Assembly: GCF_019391655.1 (NCBI RefSeq)
Contig: NZ_JAHXPQ010000010.1
Coordinates: 17,442 to 81,441, forward strand
Length of the DNA stretch: 64,000 bases
Direction of reading: 5' to 3'
Origin: Mucilaginibacter rivuli
GTDB lineage: Bacteria; Bacteroidota; Bacteroidia; Sphingobacteriales; Sphingobacteriaceae
Part shown: positions 1 to 8,442 of the stretch, one piece after another
How positions within the stretch are numbered: position 1 is the stretch's first letter
Layout of the letters: every line of letters begins with the position of its first letter
Position numbers and translations under genes: made by a program
The notes under the pieces: model-generated
What the model was told of the DNA's origin: nothing
Database searches by the model: none
Seen by the model: only the letters and a program-made list of their open reading frames with translations

Positions 1-126
1 GTCGCACAAGCGGCAAGGAAGCTGTTAAACCCACTTAAAACAAGCGTGGCAGCACACGAACATAACGGTGGAAGTAGTGAAACACTCTTCTCTAAAATAA
101 TGAAATTAACCAATCCGCAACAATGA
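1..126 (+). CDS. ureE: Partial CDS, probable urease accessory protein UreE (C-terminal end)
   Basis: An open frame runs from the window edge and stops at TGA 124-126, overlapping the ureF start (ATGA at 123-126). Only about 41 residues are visible. They include A-H-E-H-N-G and a serine/lysine-rich tail, and carry no catalytic motif. UreE is inferred from position: ureE usually lies directly upstream of ureF in ureABCEFGD operons, and UreE tails are often His-containing. The end of UreC is excluded because its characteristic C-terminus is absent. The name is contextual. Confidence 0.45.
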   Translation, partial: VAQAARKLLNPLKTSVAAHEHNGGSSETLFSKIMKLTNPQQ

Positions 127-809
127 GCACCGCCCTGTTAAGCCTGCTGCAACTATCAGACCCTACCCTGCCTATAGGCGGTTTTTCGCATTCTGCAGGG
201 TTGGAAACGTATGTGCAGATGGGCTTAGTGAGCAATGCAGCCACAGCTAAGGAATTTGTTACAGAAATGCTTTCGCAGAATTTACGTTATACCGATGCCG
301 CTTTTGTTTCTTTAGCCTACGATGTCGCGGTTGCGAATGATATTGAAGCGTTACTTGCTTTGGATGCCGAATGCAATGCCGTAAAACTTCCTAAAGAAAT
401 GCGCCAGGCAAGTCAGAAACTCGGCACACGATTGCTTAAGATATTTGTAGACTATTGCGACAGTGATATCCTGAATCAATTTAAAAATGCCGTCGATACT
501 AAAATAACCGATGGTCATTATTGCATCGCTTTTGGTATCATTGCCGCTATCCAACACATTGAAAAGCAGGAAGCCCTGACAGGCTTTTACTATAACGCGG
601 CCATGGGCATGATAACCAACAGCGTAAAACTGATACCCCTCGGCCAGCAAGACGGACAAAAGCTGCTGTTCAGCATAAAGCCATTGATAGAAGAACTAAC
701 AGAAGCTTCGATGCATCCCGATAAGGATATGATAGGCCTTTGCTGCACGGGGTTTGATATCAGGTGTATGCAGCATGAAGATCTATATACGAGGTTGTAT
801 ATGAGTTAA
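123..809 (+). CDS. ureF: Urease accessory protein UreF
   Basis: 228 aa, normal for UreF. UreF works with UreG and UreD/H as the GTPase-regulating scaffold that delivers nickel to apo-urease in the cytosol. The N-terminal family signature P-I-G-G-F-S-H-S-A-G-L-E is at about residues 17-28, and the rest is the expected helical protein (N-S-V-K-L-I-P-L-G-Q near residue 166). The start codon overlaps the stop of the upstream partial gene by 4 bp, so the two are translationally coupled. After ureF the operon is interrupted by an inverted-repeat element before ureG. Confidence 0.93.
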   Translation: MSTALLSLLQLSDPTLPIGGFSHSAGLETYVQMGLVSNAATAKEFVTEMLSQNLRYTDAAFVSLAYDVAVANDIEALLALDAECNAVKLPKEMRQASQKLGTRLLKIFVDYCDSDILNQFKNAVDTKITDGHYCIAFGIIAAIQHIEKQEALTGFYYNAAMGMITNSVKLIPLGQQDGQKLLFSIKPLIEELTEASMHPDKDMIGLCCTGFDIRCMQHEDLYTRLYMS

Positions 810-1006
810 GAGAGTTTAAAGTTAAAAGGCGAAAGCTGAAAGCTTTTTTGAAGATTGTAAATGAATTAAAAGTCAGAAAGAAAATAACAAACATCGTCAT
901 TGCGAGGCACGAAGCAATCCTCGATAGGTAGGTAGCGAATATGCATTGGCGTTAATGCATAGTTTAGGATTGCTTCGTGCCTCGCAATGACGATCAGATT
1001 TAAAAT
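810..1006. other. ureF-ureG spacer holding a small hairpin and a REP/MITE-like element
   Basis: The rest of the urease accessory genes overlap by a few bases, but here they are separated by 197 bp. The first part has a weak hairpin (AAAGC-TGAA-GCTTT followed by T residues, about 837-851). From 893 to 994 there is a long inverted repeat, listed separately. No coding potential is seen; the open frame on the minus strand is just the repeat read through. Confidence 0.7.
893..994. repeat. Inverted-repeat element with 29-bp perfect arms (copy 1)
   Basis: The left arm, 893-921, starts ATCGTCATTGCGAGGCACGA. The right arm, 966-994, is its exact reverse complement and ends CTCGCAATGACGAT. A 44-bp centre separates them. 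A second member begins at 63916 with the same arms and a diverged centre of similar length. The element has no gene, so it is a non-autonomous REP/MITE-type sequence. Transcribed, it would form a very stable stem-loop inside the urease accessory operon. Confidence 0.92.
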
Positions 1007-1645
1007 ATGTCAGAAAGAAACTACATAAAAATAGGCGTTGCCGGCCCTGTTGGCTCGGGTAAAACGGCATTAATTGAGCGTTTATCACGGCAGATGGCAG
1101 GCACTTACAGCATCGGTGTGATAACCAACGATATTTACACTAAAGAAGATGCCGACTTTTTAACCAAAAACAGCCTGCTCCCACCCGAGCGCATTATTGG
1201 TGTGGAAACAGGTGGCTGTCCGCATACCGCCATCCGTGAAGACGCGAGTATGAATTTGGAAGCGGTGGATGAAATGGCGGCGCGTTTCCCGGATGTACAG
1301 ATTATTTTTATTGAGAGTGGCGGCGATAACTTGTCGGCTACGTTTAGCCCTGACTTGGCCGACCTGACCATTTTTGTGATAGACGTTGCCGAAGGTGATA
1401 AAATCCCCCGCAAAGGCGGCCCCGGTATAACCCGCAGCGATTTATTGGTGATCAACAAAATAGACCTTGCCCCCTATGTTAATGCAGATCTGAGTGTAAT
1501 GGAACGAGATGCCAAACTGATGCGCAAAGGCGCGCCTTTTGTATTTACCGACCTGATGAAGTTGCAAGGCCTTGATTCTGTGATTGGCTGGATAGAAAAA
1601 TATGGTTTAATGGTAACTGATGCCGAGCCTAAATTGTGGCGATGA
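1007..1645 (+). CDS. ureG: Urease accessory GTPase UreG
   Basis: 212 aa, full length. This SIMIBI-class GTPase hydrolyses GTP to drive nickel insertion into urease with UreD/F. The P-loop G-P-V-G-S-G-K-T is at residues 13-20. The invariant metal-binding C-P-H is at 71-73, followed by T-A-I-R-E-D. E-S-G-G-D-N-L-S-A-T-F is at 103-113 and the guanine-specificity N-K-I-D at 150-153. All motifs are intact. Its TGA stop overlaps the ureD ATG (ATGA at 1642-1645). Confidence 0.98.
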   Translation: MSERNYIKIGVAGPVGSGKTALIERLSRQMAGTYSIGVITNDIYTKEDADFLTKNSLLPPERIIGVETGGCPHTAIREDASMNLEAVDEMAARFPDVQIIFIESGGDNLSATFSPDLADLTIFVIDVAEGDKIPRKGGPGITRSDLLVINKIDLAPYVNADLSVMERDAKLMRKGAPFVFTDLMKLQGLDSVIGWIEKYGLMVTDAEPKLWR

Positions 1646-2424
1646 TAGCCGAACTGCACATAGTAACTAAATTGCGCGATGGCATTACCCATCTCGGCAA
1701 AACCTATTGCACACCACCCTTTAAATTAGCCGACGTGCGCGAAGATAAGCGCGACCCAACATTACAGTTAATGCTCATGAGCTCTTCACCAGGGATTTTA
1801 GATGGTGATGAGTACCATGTAAAAATTGAGGTGGACGAAAACTGCGCGCTTGATCTGCAAACGCAATCATATCAGCGAATTTTTAATATGAAGGGCAGCG
1901 CGGTTCAGCAGTTTGAAGTTGTGATGCAGCCCCACTCAGTGTTCAGCTACATACCACACCCATCGGTGCCACATGAGGCTTCATCTTTCACTACCCGCAA
2001 TAAAATCCACCTTGCCGATGATTGTAAACTAATTTGGGGCGAAGTACTCACCTGCGGCCGCAAACTAAACGGCGAGGTGTTTTTGTTCAATAAATACCAT
2101 AGCATAACCGAAGTATTTTTGAATGGTAAACTTATTATTAAAGAAAACCTGTTGATGCAGCCCGGGCAGAGCAACCTAAATGCCATGGGGCAAATGGAAG
2201 GTTATACGCACCAGGCAAGTTTGATATGCATAGGGTACCAAACCTTGAAGGAAATAATAAACAGTTACCTTACTAATGAACAACACATCGCATACGGCGT
2301 TACCGAAGGGCCTAAGTGCGCAATAATAGTGCGCATATTAGGGCAAAAGTCAGAGCAACTGCATCACTGCCTTAAATATATTGCCGCAATGGTTAATGTA
2401 AAAACGGAGCCTTATGCAGTCTGA
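1642..2424 (+). CDS. ureD: Urease accessory protein UreD (UreH of some species)
   Basis: 260 aa from ATG 1642. A GTG six bases upstream would add two residues, but the ATG gives the usual 4-bp overlap with ureG. UreD is the scaffold that binds apo-urease and recruits UreF-UreG. Family features: the N-terminal strand ending P-F-K-L, the S-S-P-G-I-L-D-G-D segment near residue 50, the Q-S-Y-Q-R-I-F region near 79, and the P-H-P-S-V-P-H segment near 108. The 3' end overlaps the next gene by 11 bp. Confidence 0.92.
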   Translation: MIAELHIVTKLRDGITHLGKTYCTPPFKLADVREDKRDPTLQLMLMSSSPGILDGDEYHVKIEVDENCALDLQTQSYQRIFNMKGSAVQQFEVVMQPHSVFSYIPHPSVPHEASSFTTRNKIHLADDCKLIWGEVLTCGRKLNGEVFLFNKYHSITEVFLNGKLIIKENLLMQPGQSNLNAMGQMEGYTHQASLICIGYQTLKEIINSYLTNEQHIAYGVTEGPKCAIIVRILGQKSEQLHHCLKYIAAMVNVKTEPYAV

Positions 2425-3115
2425 GTTAACTTTGCTAATGCTTACGGCAATCACCATCAGTTGCGTGCATACCTTTAGCGGGCCCGATCATTACCTGCCC
2501 TTTGTGGCCCTGTCACGCTCACGCGGCTGGTCGCGGCCACGGACGGTGATGTGGACGATAGTTTGCGGTATAGGCCATGTAGGCAGTTCTGTTTTGCTGG
2601 GGCTGATAGGTATTGCGGTAGGTTTCTCGCTATCTAAATTGAGTTGGTTCGAAGGCATTCGCGGCGGTTTTGCCGCATGGGCCTTATTGCTATTTGGTTT
2701 AGTTTATACGATTTGGGGCTTATACCAGGCTAAACTAAACCGGCCACACAAGCATTTTGACATGGACGATGATGGCTCGATGTATGTTTTTGAACATAAA
2801 CATGGCGACACCGTTGCACCCAAAGATCGTTATCCTGTTACGCCCTGGGTAATGTTCTTCATCTTTGCCATGGGGCCAAGCGAACCCATGATACCCTTGC
2901 TATCCTACCCTGCAGCACAGCATTCCTTATTTGGCATTACATCACTAATTATAGTTTACATTACCGCAACGGTAGCCACTATGGTATTAATGGTGATACT
3001 GGGTTTGTATGGCATAGAGTTTTTTAAAATAGGCAAAGCTGAGCGCTATGTTCACGCGCTGGGGGGCTTAACTATTCTTATTTGCGGCATCGGGATGGTG
3101 TTTTTGGGTTGGTAA
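2414..3115 (+). CDS. UreH/NicO-type nickel permease (urease-linked)
   Basis: 233 aa, about six membrane helices, overlapping ureD. The first helix carries C-V-H-T-F-S-G-P-D-H-Y (residues 17-27), the His-x5-Asp-His variant of the NiCoT/NicO metal motif. A His/Asp-rich cytosolic loop follows at about 112-138 (K-H-F-D-M-D-D-D, H-K-H-G-D). Relatives called 'urease accessory protein UreH' occur in urease operons and support nickel uptake; strict NiCoT permeases are longer. Linkage to ureFGD supports nickel supply, but import rather than export is inferred. A general TauE/SafE-like transporter is the alternative. Confidence 0.78.
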   Translation: MQSELTLLMLTAITISCVHTFSGPDHYLPFVALSRSRGWSRPRTVMWTIVCGIGHVGSSVLLGLIGIAVGFSLSKLSWFEGIRGGFAAWALLLFGLVYTIWGLYQAKLNRPHKHFDMDDDGSMYVFEHKHGDTVAPKDRYPVTPWVMFFIFAMGPSEPMIPLLSYPAAQHSLFGITSLIIVYITATVATMVLMVILGLYGIEFFKIGKAERYVHALGGLTILICGIGMVFLGW

Positions 3116-3307
3116 AGCTCTAAATACTGAATTTTGTCGCTATTCTGCTCCAAGGATCACTCTGTTTATAGCAGATAGCTAAAATAAAACGGCTCCGTAG
3201 GTGCCTCCTATAGCCGACAGTTCCGCTGCTAAACATGTGGCACCTACGGAGCTAAACAATCCTTCTTTATTTAATATAAACAGGCGACTCCTAATGGAGT
3301 CAAATGT
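3116..3307. repeat. Convergent spacer with two inverted repeats
   Basis: This gap lies between the nickel permease and urate oxidase, which converge. A perfect 14-bp inverted repeat has arms GCTCCGTAGGTGCC at 3192-3205 and GGCACCTACGGAGC at 3239-3252. A second hairpin, GACTCC-TAAT-GGAGTC, is at 3286-3301 and could serve as the end of the urate oxidase transcript. An imperfect pair is at about 3139-3178. The layout resembles the dispersed palindromic elements of Sphingobacteriaceae; no gene is visible. Confidence 0.7.
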
Positions 3308-4153
3308 CTACCCTCTCACCACCGTCCCCGTGATATAGCCGAACGGCTCATCGGTAGCCATAAATATCTCGTTCTTGTTATCCATGCCAAACTGGTCCAG
3401 GTTAAACGGGATATGGTGTTTGTTTGGCATAATAAGGCTTATCTCTTTTACTTCATCATAAGCCTTTAAAACTTCTTCGCCCATAGCATATAAGGTTTGC
3501 TGTACCGATAAGCTTTTATGGAAAGCGAATGTTTTTAGCATGGTGGTACGTATGCTGTCGAATTGATCCTGATAATTTAACCCGCCTTTGCTATACTCCC
3601 ATGTCGCTTCGCATTGGGTGGCGAGGATGCGGTCGGCAGTTGGTTTTAGTACGGTGTACTGATCAACAATATAATCCTCGAAACCCGAATCGGTGGTTTT
3701 TAATATCAATAAGTCTTTTATTCCTGATGTTACCGTTACACCGTTACTGTTTTGCACGATAAGCGCAGTATGCTTTTCGTTACCGCTGCTAATATAGGCA
3801 TGCGGGTGCGTAGTGCCATCAAAAGCCATTCGGGCGTATAAATGCTCGGTTATCTCCACTTCGGCCTGCGATACCTGCGGGTTGTTTTTGGTGAAATGGT
3901 TGCAAAGGTAAATCCCAAAATCTTCAATACTGCCGTTAAAGTGTTCTTTGGCTAAAGCGTATACGGTATTCTTTTGTGTATCGGTTGGGAGTATCTTAGT
4001 ATTGTCGCCAATAGTATGCGCGGTTTCAAAATCACCCTGTAAGGCCACATTAACCGATATTTGCCTGAACTCGTGGTGTTCGGCATGGCGGATTATTTTA
4101 GATAAGTTAACCGCATTTTTACCGTATGCATTCTTTCCCAGCTTTATATTCAT
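3308..4153 (-). CDS. Urate oxidase (uricase)
   Basis: 281 aa, a typical length for cofactor-free uricase (T-fold tetramer), which oxidises urate to 5-hydroxyisourate and H2O2. Expected active-site residues are present: Lys12 in Y-G-K, Thr58 in P-T-D-T-Q-K-N-T-V-Y, Phe158, Arg175, Gln218 in S-V-Q-Q-T-L-Y-x-M-G-E, and N-K-H-H at 244-247. Its products feed HIU hydrolase (8075) and OHCU decarboxylase (7575). It is transcribed divergently from allB across a 97-bp shared control region, so co-regulation of the two arms is likely. Confidence 0.95.
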   Translation of the reverse strand: MNIKLGKNAYGKNAVNLSKIIRHAEHHEFRQISVNVALQGDFETAHTIGDNTKILPTDTQKNTVYALAKEHFNGSIEDFGIYLCNHFTKNNPQVSQAEVEITEHLYARMAFDGTTHPHAYISSGNEKHTALIVQNSNGVTVTSGIKDLLILKTTDSGFEDYIVDQYTVLKPTADRILATQCEATWEYSKGGLNYQDQFDSIRTTMLKTFAFHKSLSVQQTLYAMGEEVLKAYDEVKEISLIMPNKHHIPFNLDQFGMDNKNEIFMATDEPFGYITGTVVRG

Positions 4154-4250
4154 TACTTTTAGTTTTGTTTGTGATCAAAGATTCCGAAATTAAAAAAATT
4201 TAAACCATTTTTGCGGTGCAATATACATATTTTAGCATTTTTTACATTTA
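4154..4250. promoter_or_regulatory. Divergent control region, urate oxidase / allB
   Basis: AT-rich 97-bp spacer that must hold promoters for both directions. On the plus strand TTTG at 4210-4213 is followed after 19 bp by TAGCATTT (4233-4240), a degenerate Bacteroidota -33/-7 pair. On the minus strand AATCTTTG is one base off the -7 box. No clear operator palindrome was seen. Confidence 0.45.
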
Positions 4251-5585
4251 ATGAGCCAAATAGCAATAAAATCTACAAATACTATTACCATTTACGGAAT
4301 GGTAAAAGCGCTCATTATAATAGATAACGGCCTGATACAAGAGGTATTAGACTACGATACCCAAGTTGATTGCCCCGTGTACGATGCCGGTGATAAAGTT
4401 GTTATGCCGGGTATAATTGACCCGCATGTACACATTAACGAACCTGGCCGTACCGATTGGGAAGGTTTTAATACCGCAACCAAAGCTGCAATAGCGGGTG
4501 GTTTAACCACTTTGGTAGATATGCCCCTCAACTCAGCACCGGTTACCACTACGGTTGGCGCCTATAATTTAAAACTGTCTGCCGCAAAACAACAATTGCA
4601 TACTAATGTAGGCTTTTGGGGTGGTATTATCCCCGGAAATACAAAACAGATAAAGCCCCTGATAAAAAAGGGGGTATTGGGTTTCAAAGCGTTTTTAACC
4701 CATTCGGGAATCGATGATTTTCCGAACGCTACAGAAGATGACCTGCGCAAGGCCATGCCCATTATAGCGAAATATGATTTGCCGCTATTGGTGCATTGTG
4801 AAATGACGGATGATTTTAAGCTGCCCAACCCCGATCCGCAATCATATGCTGACTACTTAGCATCGCGACCAAAATATTGGGAAGATCGAGCAGTAAACCT
4901 GATGATACGCTTATGCGAAGAGTTTAAATGCCGTGTGCATATTGTTCACCTGTCATCAGCAAACAGTATCGATGCCATCAAAATAGCTAAGAAAAAGGGC
5001 TTGCCCTTAACGGTTGAAACCGGGCAGCATTATCTCTATTTTAATGCCGAAGATATCCGCAATGGTAAAACGCAGTTTAAATGCGCGCCACCCATCCGCC
5101 AAAAGGCAAATAATGATAAGTTGTGGGATGCACTTAAAGCAGGTATTATAGACTTTGTGGCAACCGACCACTCGCCTGCCCCGCCCGCTCTGAAAGAAAT
5201 TGAGAGTGGCGATTTTACAAAAGCCTGGGGTGGCATAGCATCGCTGCAATTTGCCTTGCCGGTATTATGGACAGCCGCAAAACAGCGTGGCTTTACCCCT
5301 GCCGATGTGGCCAAATGGCTGAGCGAAGAGCCTGCAAAGTTTATAGGTAAGGGTGGCCGCAAGGGTAAAATAGCTAAAGGTTACGATGCCGACCTGGTGA
5401 TATGGGATGCCGAAAAGAGCTTTAAGCTGCGCGAAGAAATGATTGAACATAAACATAAAATAACCCCTTACCTTGCCGAAACATTGTTTGGCGTGGTGGA
5501 GCAAACCTACATTGCCGGTGTAAAGGTTTTTGATAAGGGCGAGTTTACATTAAATAAAGGGAAGGCCATTTTAGCAAATGAGTAA
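4251..5585 (+). CDS. allB: Allantoinase AllB
   Basis: 444 aa cyclic amidohydrolase that opens allantoin to allantoate. The binuclear zinc site can be read: H59 and H61 in D-P-H-V-H-I-N-E-P-G-R, the carboxylated Lys146 in G-F-K-A-F, H182 in V-H-C-E, H233 in I-V-H-L-S, and D306 in A-T-D-H-S-P. The R-T-D-W-E-G-F sequence after the first motif is the allantoinase form rather than dihydropyrimidinase or dihydroorotase. It overlaps allC by 8 bp and heads the allB-allC-allE-uraD-uraH run. Confidence 0.95.
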   Translation: MSQIAIKSTNTITIYGMVKALIIIDNGLIQEVLDYDTQVDCPVYDAGDKVVMPGIIDPHVHINEPGRTDWEGFNTATKAAIAGGLTTLVDMPLNSAPVTTTVGAYNLKLSAAKQQLHTNVGFWGGIIPGNTKQIKPLIKKGVLGFKAFLTHSGIDDFPNATEDDLRKAMPIIAKYDLPLLVHCEMTDDFKLPNPDPQSYADYLASRPKYWEDRAVNLMIRLCEEFKCRVHIVHLSSANSIDAIKIAKKKGLPLTVETGQHYLYFNAEDIRNGKTQFKCAPPIRQKANNDKLWDALKAGIIDFVATDHSPAPPALKEIESGDFTKAWGGIASLQFALPVLWTAAKQRGFTPADVAKWLSEEPAKFIGKGGRKGKIAKGYDADLVIWDAEKSFKLREEMIEHKHKITPYLAETLFGVVEQTYIAGVKVFDKGEFTLNKGKAILANE

Positions 5586-6822
5586 TTATATAAACAGGGC
5601 AGAAAAAGTATTTATAAGGATAAACCAGCTAGCTGCCATCAGCGAGGATGAGGGTGCTGTAACGCGTACATTCGGCACCAAACCGTTTTTAGAGGGCACT
5701 GCCAAGGTGGCCCAATGGATGAAAGAAGCAGGCCTGCAAACGCGGATAGACCAGATAGGCAATGTTCGCGGGAAGCTGTTGAGTAAAACGGCAGGTGCTA
5801 AAACCTTCGTTATCGCATCGCATATTGATACGGTGGTTAATGCCGGTAAGTTTGATGGGCCTTTGGGTGTAATTATGGGATTGGATCTGTTAGAGCAACT
5901 TGTCGCTATCAAAGCAGAATTACCTTTCAATATTGAATTGATCGCCTTTAGTGATGAAGAAGGTGTGCGTTACCATACCACATTTTTGGGTAGCAAAGTA
6001 GTTACCGGGGCTTTTGATAACGCTTTATTGAATAAACATGATAAGAACGGTATCACCTTAAAGGAAGCTATCCGTACTATGGGTGGCGATGATACCCTGC
6101 TTGCCGTTGATGCCATACTTCCTGAAAACTGGCTTGGTTATTTCGAGATACATATTGAGCAGGGCCCGGTTTTATGGGAGAATAAAATACCGGTGGCTTT
6201 GGTTACCGCTATCGCGGGACAAAAGCGTGTGGAGTTAACATATACCGGCTTCGCAGGCCATGCAGGCACTGTGCCGATGGATATGCGCAATGATGCTTTA
6301 ACTTGTGCCTCAGAGTTTATTTTGGCGGCAGAGCAGTTCGCGCTGCAAAATAAAGATCATTTGGTGGCCACGGTTGGAAAGCTTGATGTGATAGGTTCGG
6401 CAAGCAATGTGATACCGGGCGAGGTGGTTTTTAGCTTAGACCTGCGCAGTCCGGACGAAGAAAAACTGAAGACGGCTTACCAGCACCTGCAACAACTCAG
6501 CGAAAACATAGCGGCGAAACGGGGCATCATGCCAAAATGGAATTTAGTACAAGAAACCTTACCCGTTGTCTGCGATGCAGGGTTAAATGAGATGCTTAAG
6601 CAAGCTATCGGCACATCAAACTATGATTTAGTGGAGCTGGTGAGCGGTGCGGGGCACGATGCTGTGCCGGTATCTGAAGTTGCGCCGGTGAGTATGCTTT
6701 TTGTAAGATGTTATAAAGGCATCAGCCATAATCCGCTTGAAAATGCCGAACTTGCAGATATTGCCGCGGCCATCCAGGTATCGGATAATTTTATGAACCA
6801 ATTAATACAGAAACACCAATAA
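5578..6822 (+). CDS. allC: Allantoate amidohydrolase AllC
   Basis: 414 aa, M20-type metallo-amidohydrolase of the hydantoinase/carbamoylase family. It converts allantoate to (S)-ureidoglycine, CO2 and ammonia. Metal and catalytic residues are in place: H82 in S-H-I-D-T-V, D93 in K-F-D-G-P-L-G-V, E127/E128 in S-D-E-E-G-V-R, and a late His in G-A-G-H-D-A. The dimerisation-domain motif G-x-A-G-H-A-G-T-V-P-M is near residue 220. Carbamoyl-amino-acid hydrolases look similar; the neighbours allB and allE decide the substrate. Confidence 0.93.
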   Translation: MSNYINRAEKVFIRINQLAAISEDEGAVTRTFGTKPFLEGTAKVAQWMKEAGLQTRIDQIGNVRGKLLSKTAGAKTFVIASHIDTVVNAGKFDGPLGVIMGLDLLEQLVAIKAELPFNIELIAFSDEEGVRYHTTFLGSKVVTGAFDNALLNKHDKNGITLKEAIRTMGGDDTLLAVDAILPENWLGYFEIHIEQGPVLWENKIPVALVTAIAGQKRVELTYTGFAGHAGTVPMDMRNDALTCASEFILAAEQFALQNKDHLVATVGKLDVIGSASNVIPGEVVFSLDLRSPDEEKLKTAYQHLQQLSENIAAKRGIMPKWNLVQETLPVVCDAGLNEMLKQAIGTSNYDLVELVSGAGHDAVPVSEVAPVSMLFVRCYKGISHNPLENAELADIAAAIQVSDNFMNQLIQKHQ

Positions 6823-6826
6823 TAAA

Positions 6827-7573
6827 ATGGAAATATCAGCATTAACCCGTTCGGTGGTTAAAAGAAACCATGCGGTTATAGCCCCGGATGGTTATATCAA
6901 CAGTAATGTACCCGGTTGGGTAAACTGTACCGTAAACGTTATCATAAACGAACAAATGGGTGCCAACCTTTGCCAAACACTAATTACAGCAGCTAAAGGC
7001 TGCGAATTAAAGGGCGTTACAAAAGCATCGCAAATATTCTTTTACGTTGTTGAAGGTAGTGCTACCGCCAAAGTTGATGGTGAAACAAAGGCATTGACTA
7101 AAGGACAATTTGTTTATATACCTATCGATAAAGAGTATTCATTTACGCAGGTTGCCGAAGGAACTCAACTCCTCACCTTCCATAAAGTTTACGAAAAGCT
7201 GGAAGGCTATGATGTACCCGGAACCCTATTTGGCGATCAGGCCGATATTGAAGGCCCGATTTATATGAACGATGATGCCCTACGCATACAGGTACTGCTT
7301 CCTGCTGATTTAGGTTTTGATATGGCTGTAAATATTTTCACCTACCAAACCGGCGGTAACCTGCCAATGGTGGAAACACATATTATGGAACACGGCTTGC
7401 TATACCTGCAAGGCCAGGGCATTTACATGCTCGACCATGAATGGTACCCCATCAAAAAAGGCGATTCCATCTGGATGGCACCTTATTGCCAGCAATGGTT
7501 TACCGCTATGGGTAAAGAACCCGCCATATACATTTATTATAAGAATGTAAACCGTTTTCCAACAGTTGTATAA
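6827..7573 (+). CDS. allE: (S)-ureidoglycine aminohydrolase AllE (bicupin)
   Basis: 248 aa, two cupin barrels (about 50-115 and 170-240). It releases ammonia from the unstable (S)-ureidoglycine, giving (S)-ureidoglycolate. The second cupin keeps the Mn-binding pattern E-T-H-x-M-E-H-G-L plus a late Gln/His cluster (A-P-Y-C-Q-Q-W-F). The first cupin has lost its metal His residues, as is usual in this family. The gene starts four bases after allC. Formerly annotated YlbA/glxB-like; family and context agree. Confidence 0.93.
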   Translation: MEISALTRSVVKRNHAVIAPDGYINSNVPGWVNCTVNVIINEQMGANLCQTLITAAKGCELKGVTKASQIFFYVVEGSATAKVDGETKALTKGQFVYIPIDKEYSFTQVAEGTQLLTFHKVYEKLEGYDVPGTLFGDQADIEGPIYMNDDALRIQVLLPADLGFDMAVNIFTYQTGGNLPMVETHIMEHGLLYLQGQGIYMLDHEWYPIKKGDSIWMAPYCQQWFTAMGKEPAIYIYYKNVNRFPTVV

Positions 7574-7574
7574 T

Positions 7575-8078
7575 ATGACCATTGCCGAATTTGACCATTT
7601 GAGCGAACAGCAACGAAGGGAAGAACTTTTTAAGTGCTGCGGATCAACCCATTGGGTGGAAATGATGCTGCCCGTTTTCCCGGTGGAAGACCTGGTTGAC
7701 CTGCTGCAATATGCCGACGAAAAATGGCTGCAATGCAGCGAGCAAGACTGGCTGGAAGCGTTTACGCATCACCCAAAAATTGGTGATAAAAGCTCGCTAA
7801 AAGAGAAATTTGCTACAACGGCATCATGGGCCTCAAATGAACAATCTGGCGTAAATAGCGCTTCTGATGATGTGATAGATGCGTTGGCAAAGGGTAATGA
7901 TGACTATTATAAAAAATTTGGCTTTATTTTTATTGTTTGCGCTACGGGCAAATCGGCCGAAGAAATGCTGAGTTTGCTGATGGCGCGCCTGCCAAACGAT
8001 CCCGAAAAGGAAATACGAATAGCCGCCGAAGAGCAAGGCAAAATTACCGCTATCCGATTAACTAAACTATTCGCATGA
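7575..8078 (+). CDS. uraD: OHCU decarboxylase (2-oxo-4-hydroxy-4-carboxy-5-ureidoimidazoline)
   Basis: 167 aa from ATG 7575; an in-frame TTG nine bases upstream is less likely because the ATG directly follows the allE stop. It makes (S)-allantoin stereospecifically. C-C-G-S-T-H-W is at 21-27, the catalytic His66 in T-H-H-P-K-I-G-D, and F-I-F-I-V-C-A-T-G-K-S-A near 117-128, all family hallmarks. Its ATGA end overlaps uraH, which catalyses the preceding step. Confidence 0.95.
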   Translation: MTIAEFDHLSEQQRREELFKCCGSTHWVEMMLPVFPVEDLVDLLQYADEKWLQCSEQDWLEAFTHHPKIGDKSSLKEKFATTASWASNEQSGVNSASDDVIDALAKGNDDYYKKFGFIFIVCATGKSAEEMLSLLMARLPNDPEKEIRIAAEEQGKITAIRLTKLFA

Positions 8079-8416
8079 GCCAGATCACCACACATATTTT
8101 AGATACCACCCGCGGCAAACCTGCGCAGGGCGTTACCATTGCACTGTACCAGCAAAACGGTGCCGACTGGAGAGAACTTGGTTTAGGTACTACTAACGCT
8201 GATGGCCGCATTGCCGATCTGCTGCCTAAAGACAAGATACTACCCGCCGGTACCTATAAAATGTATTTTGAAACACAGGCTTATTTTGACAGGCTTGGCG
8301 TGGTTACATTCTATCCTTTTGTAGAAATCGTGTTTCAAATTACGGGGTCTGGCGAGCACTACCATGTGCCATTATTATTAAATCCTTTTGGTTATTCAAC
8401 TTATCGTGGTTCTTGA
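8075..8416 (+). CDS. uraH: 5-hydroxyisourate hydrolase (transthyretin-like)
   Basis: 113 aa, standard length with no signal peptide, so cytosolic. It hydrolyses 5-hydroxyisourate from urate oxidase to OHCU. Catalytic residues seen: His7 in T-T-H-I-L-D, Arg45 in D-G-R-I, His97 in H-Y-H-V-P-L-L-L, and the C-terminal tetrad Y-R-G-S (110-113) that separates HIUases from true transthyretins. Starts within the uraD stop. Confidence 0.97.
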   Translation: MSQITTHILDTTRGKPAQGVTIALYQQNGADWRELGLGTTNADGRIADLLPKDKILPAGTYKMYFETQAYFDRLGVVTFYPFVEIVFQITGSGEHYHVPLLLNPFGYSTYRGS

Positions 8417-8442
8417 TATAAACCATGTAAAATACTGTAAAT

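Noticed and set aside
897..1088. A 63-aa open frame on the minus strand between ureF and ureG
   Set aside because: It is the inverted repeat plus the start of ureG read backward; the residues come from palindromic arms and are not protein-like.
1636..1641. Two-residue N-terminal extension of UreD from a GTG
   Set aside because: The ATG at 1642 gives the standard 4-bp overlap with ureG and matches the usual UreD start.
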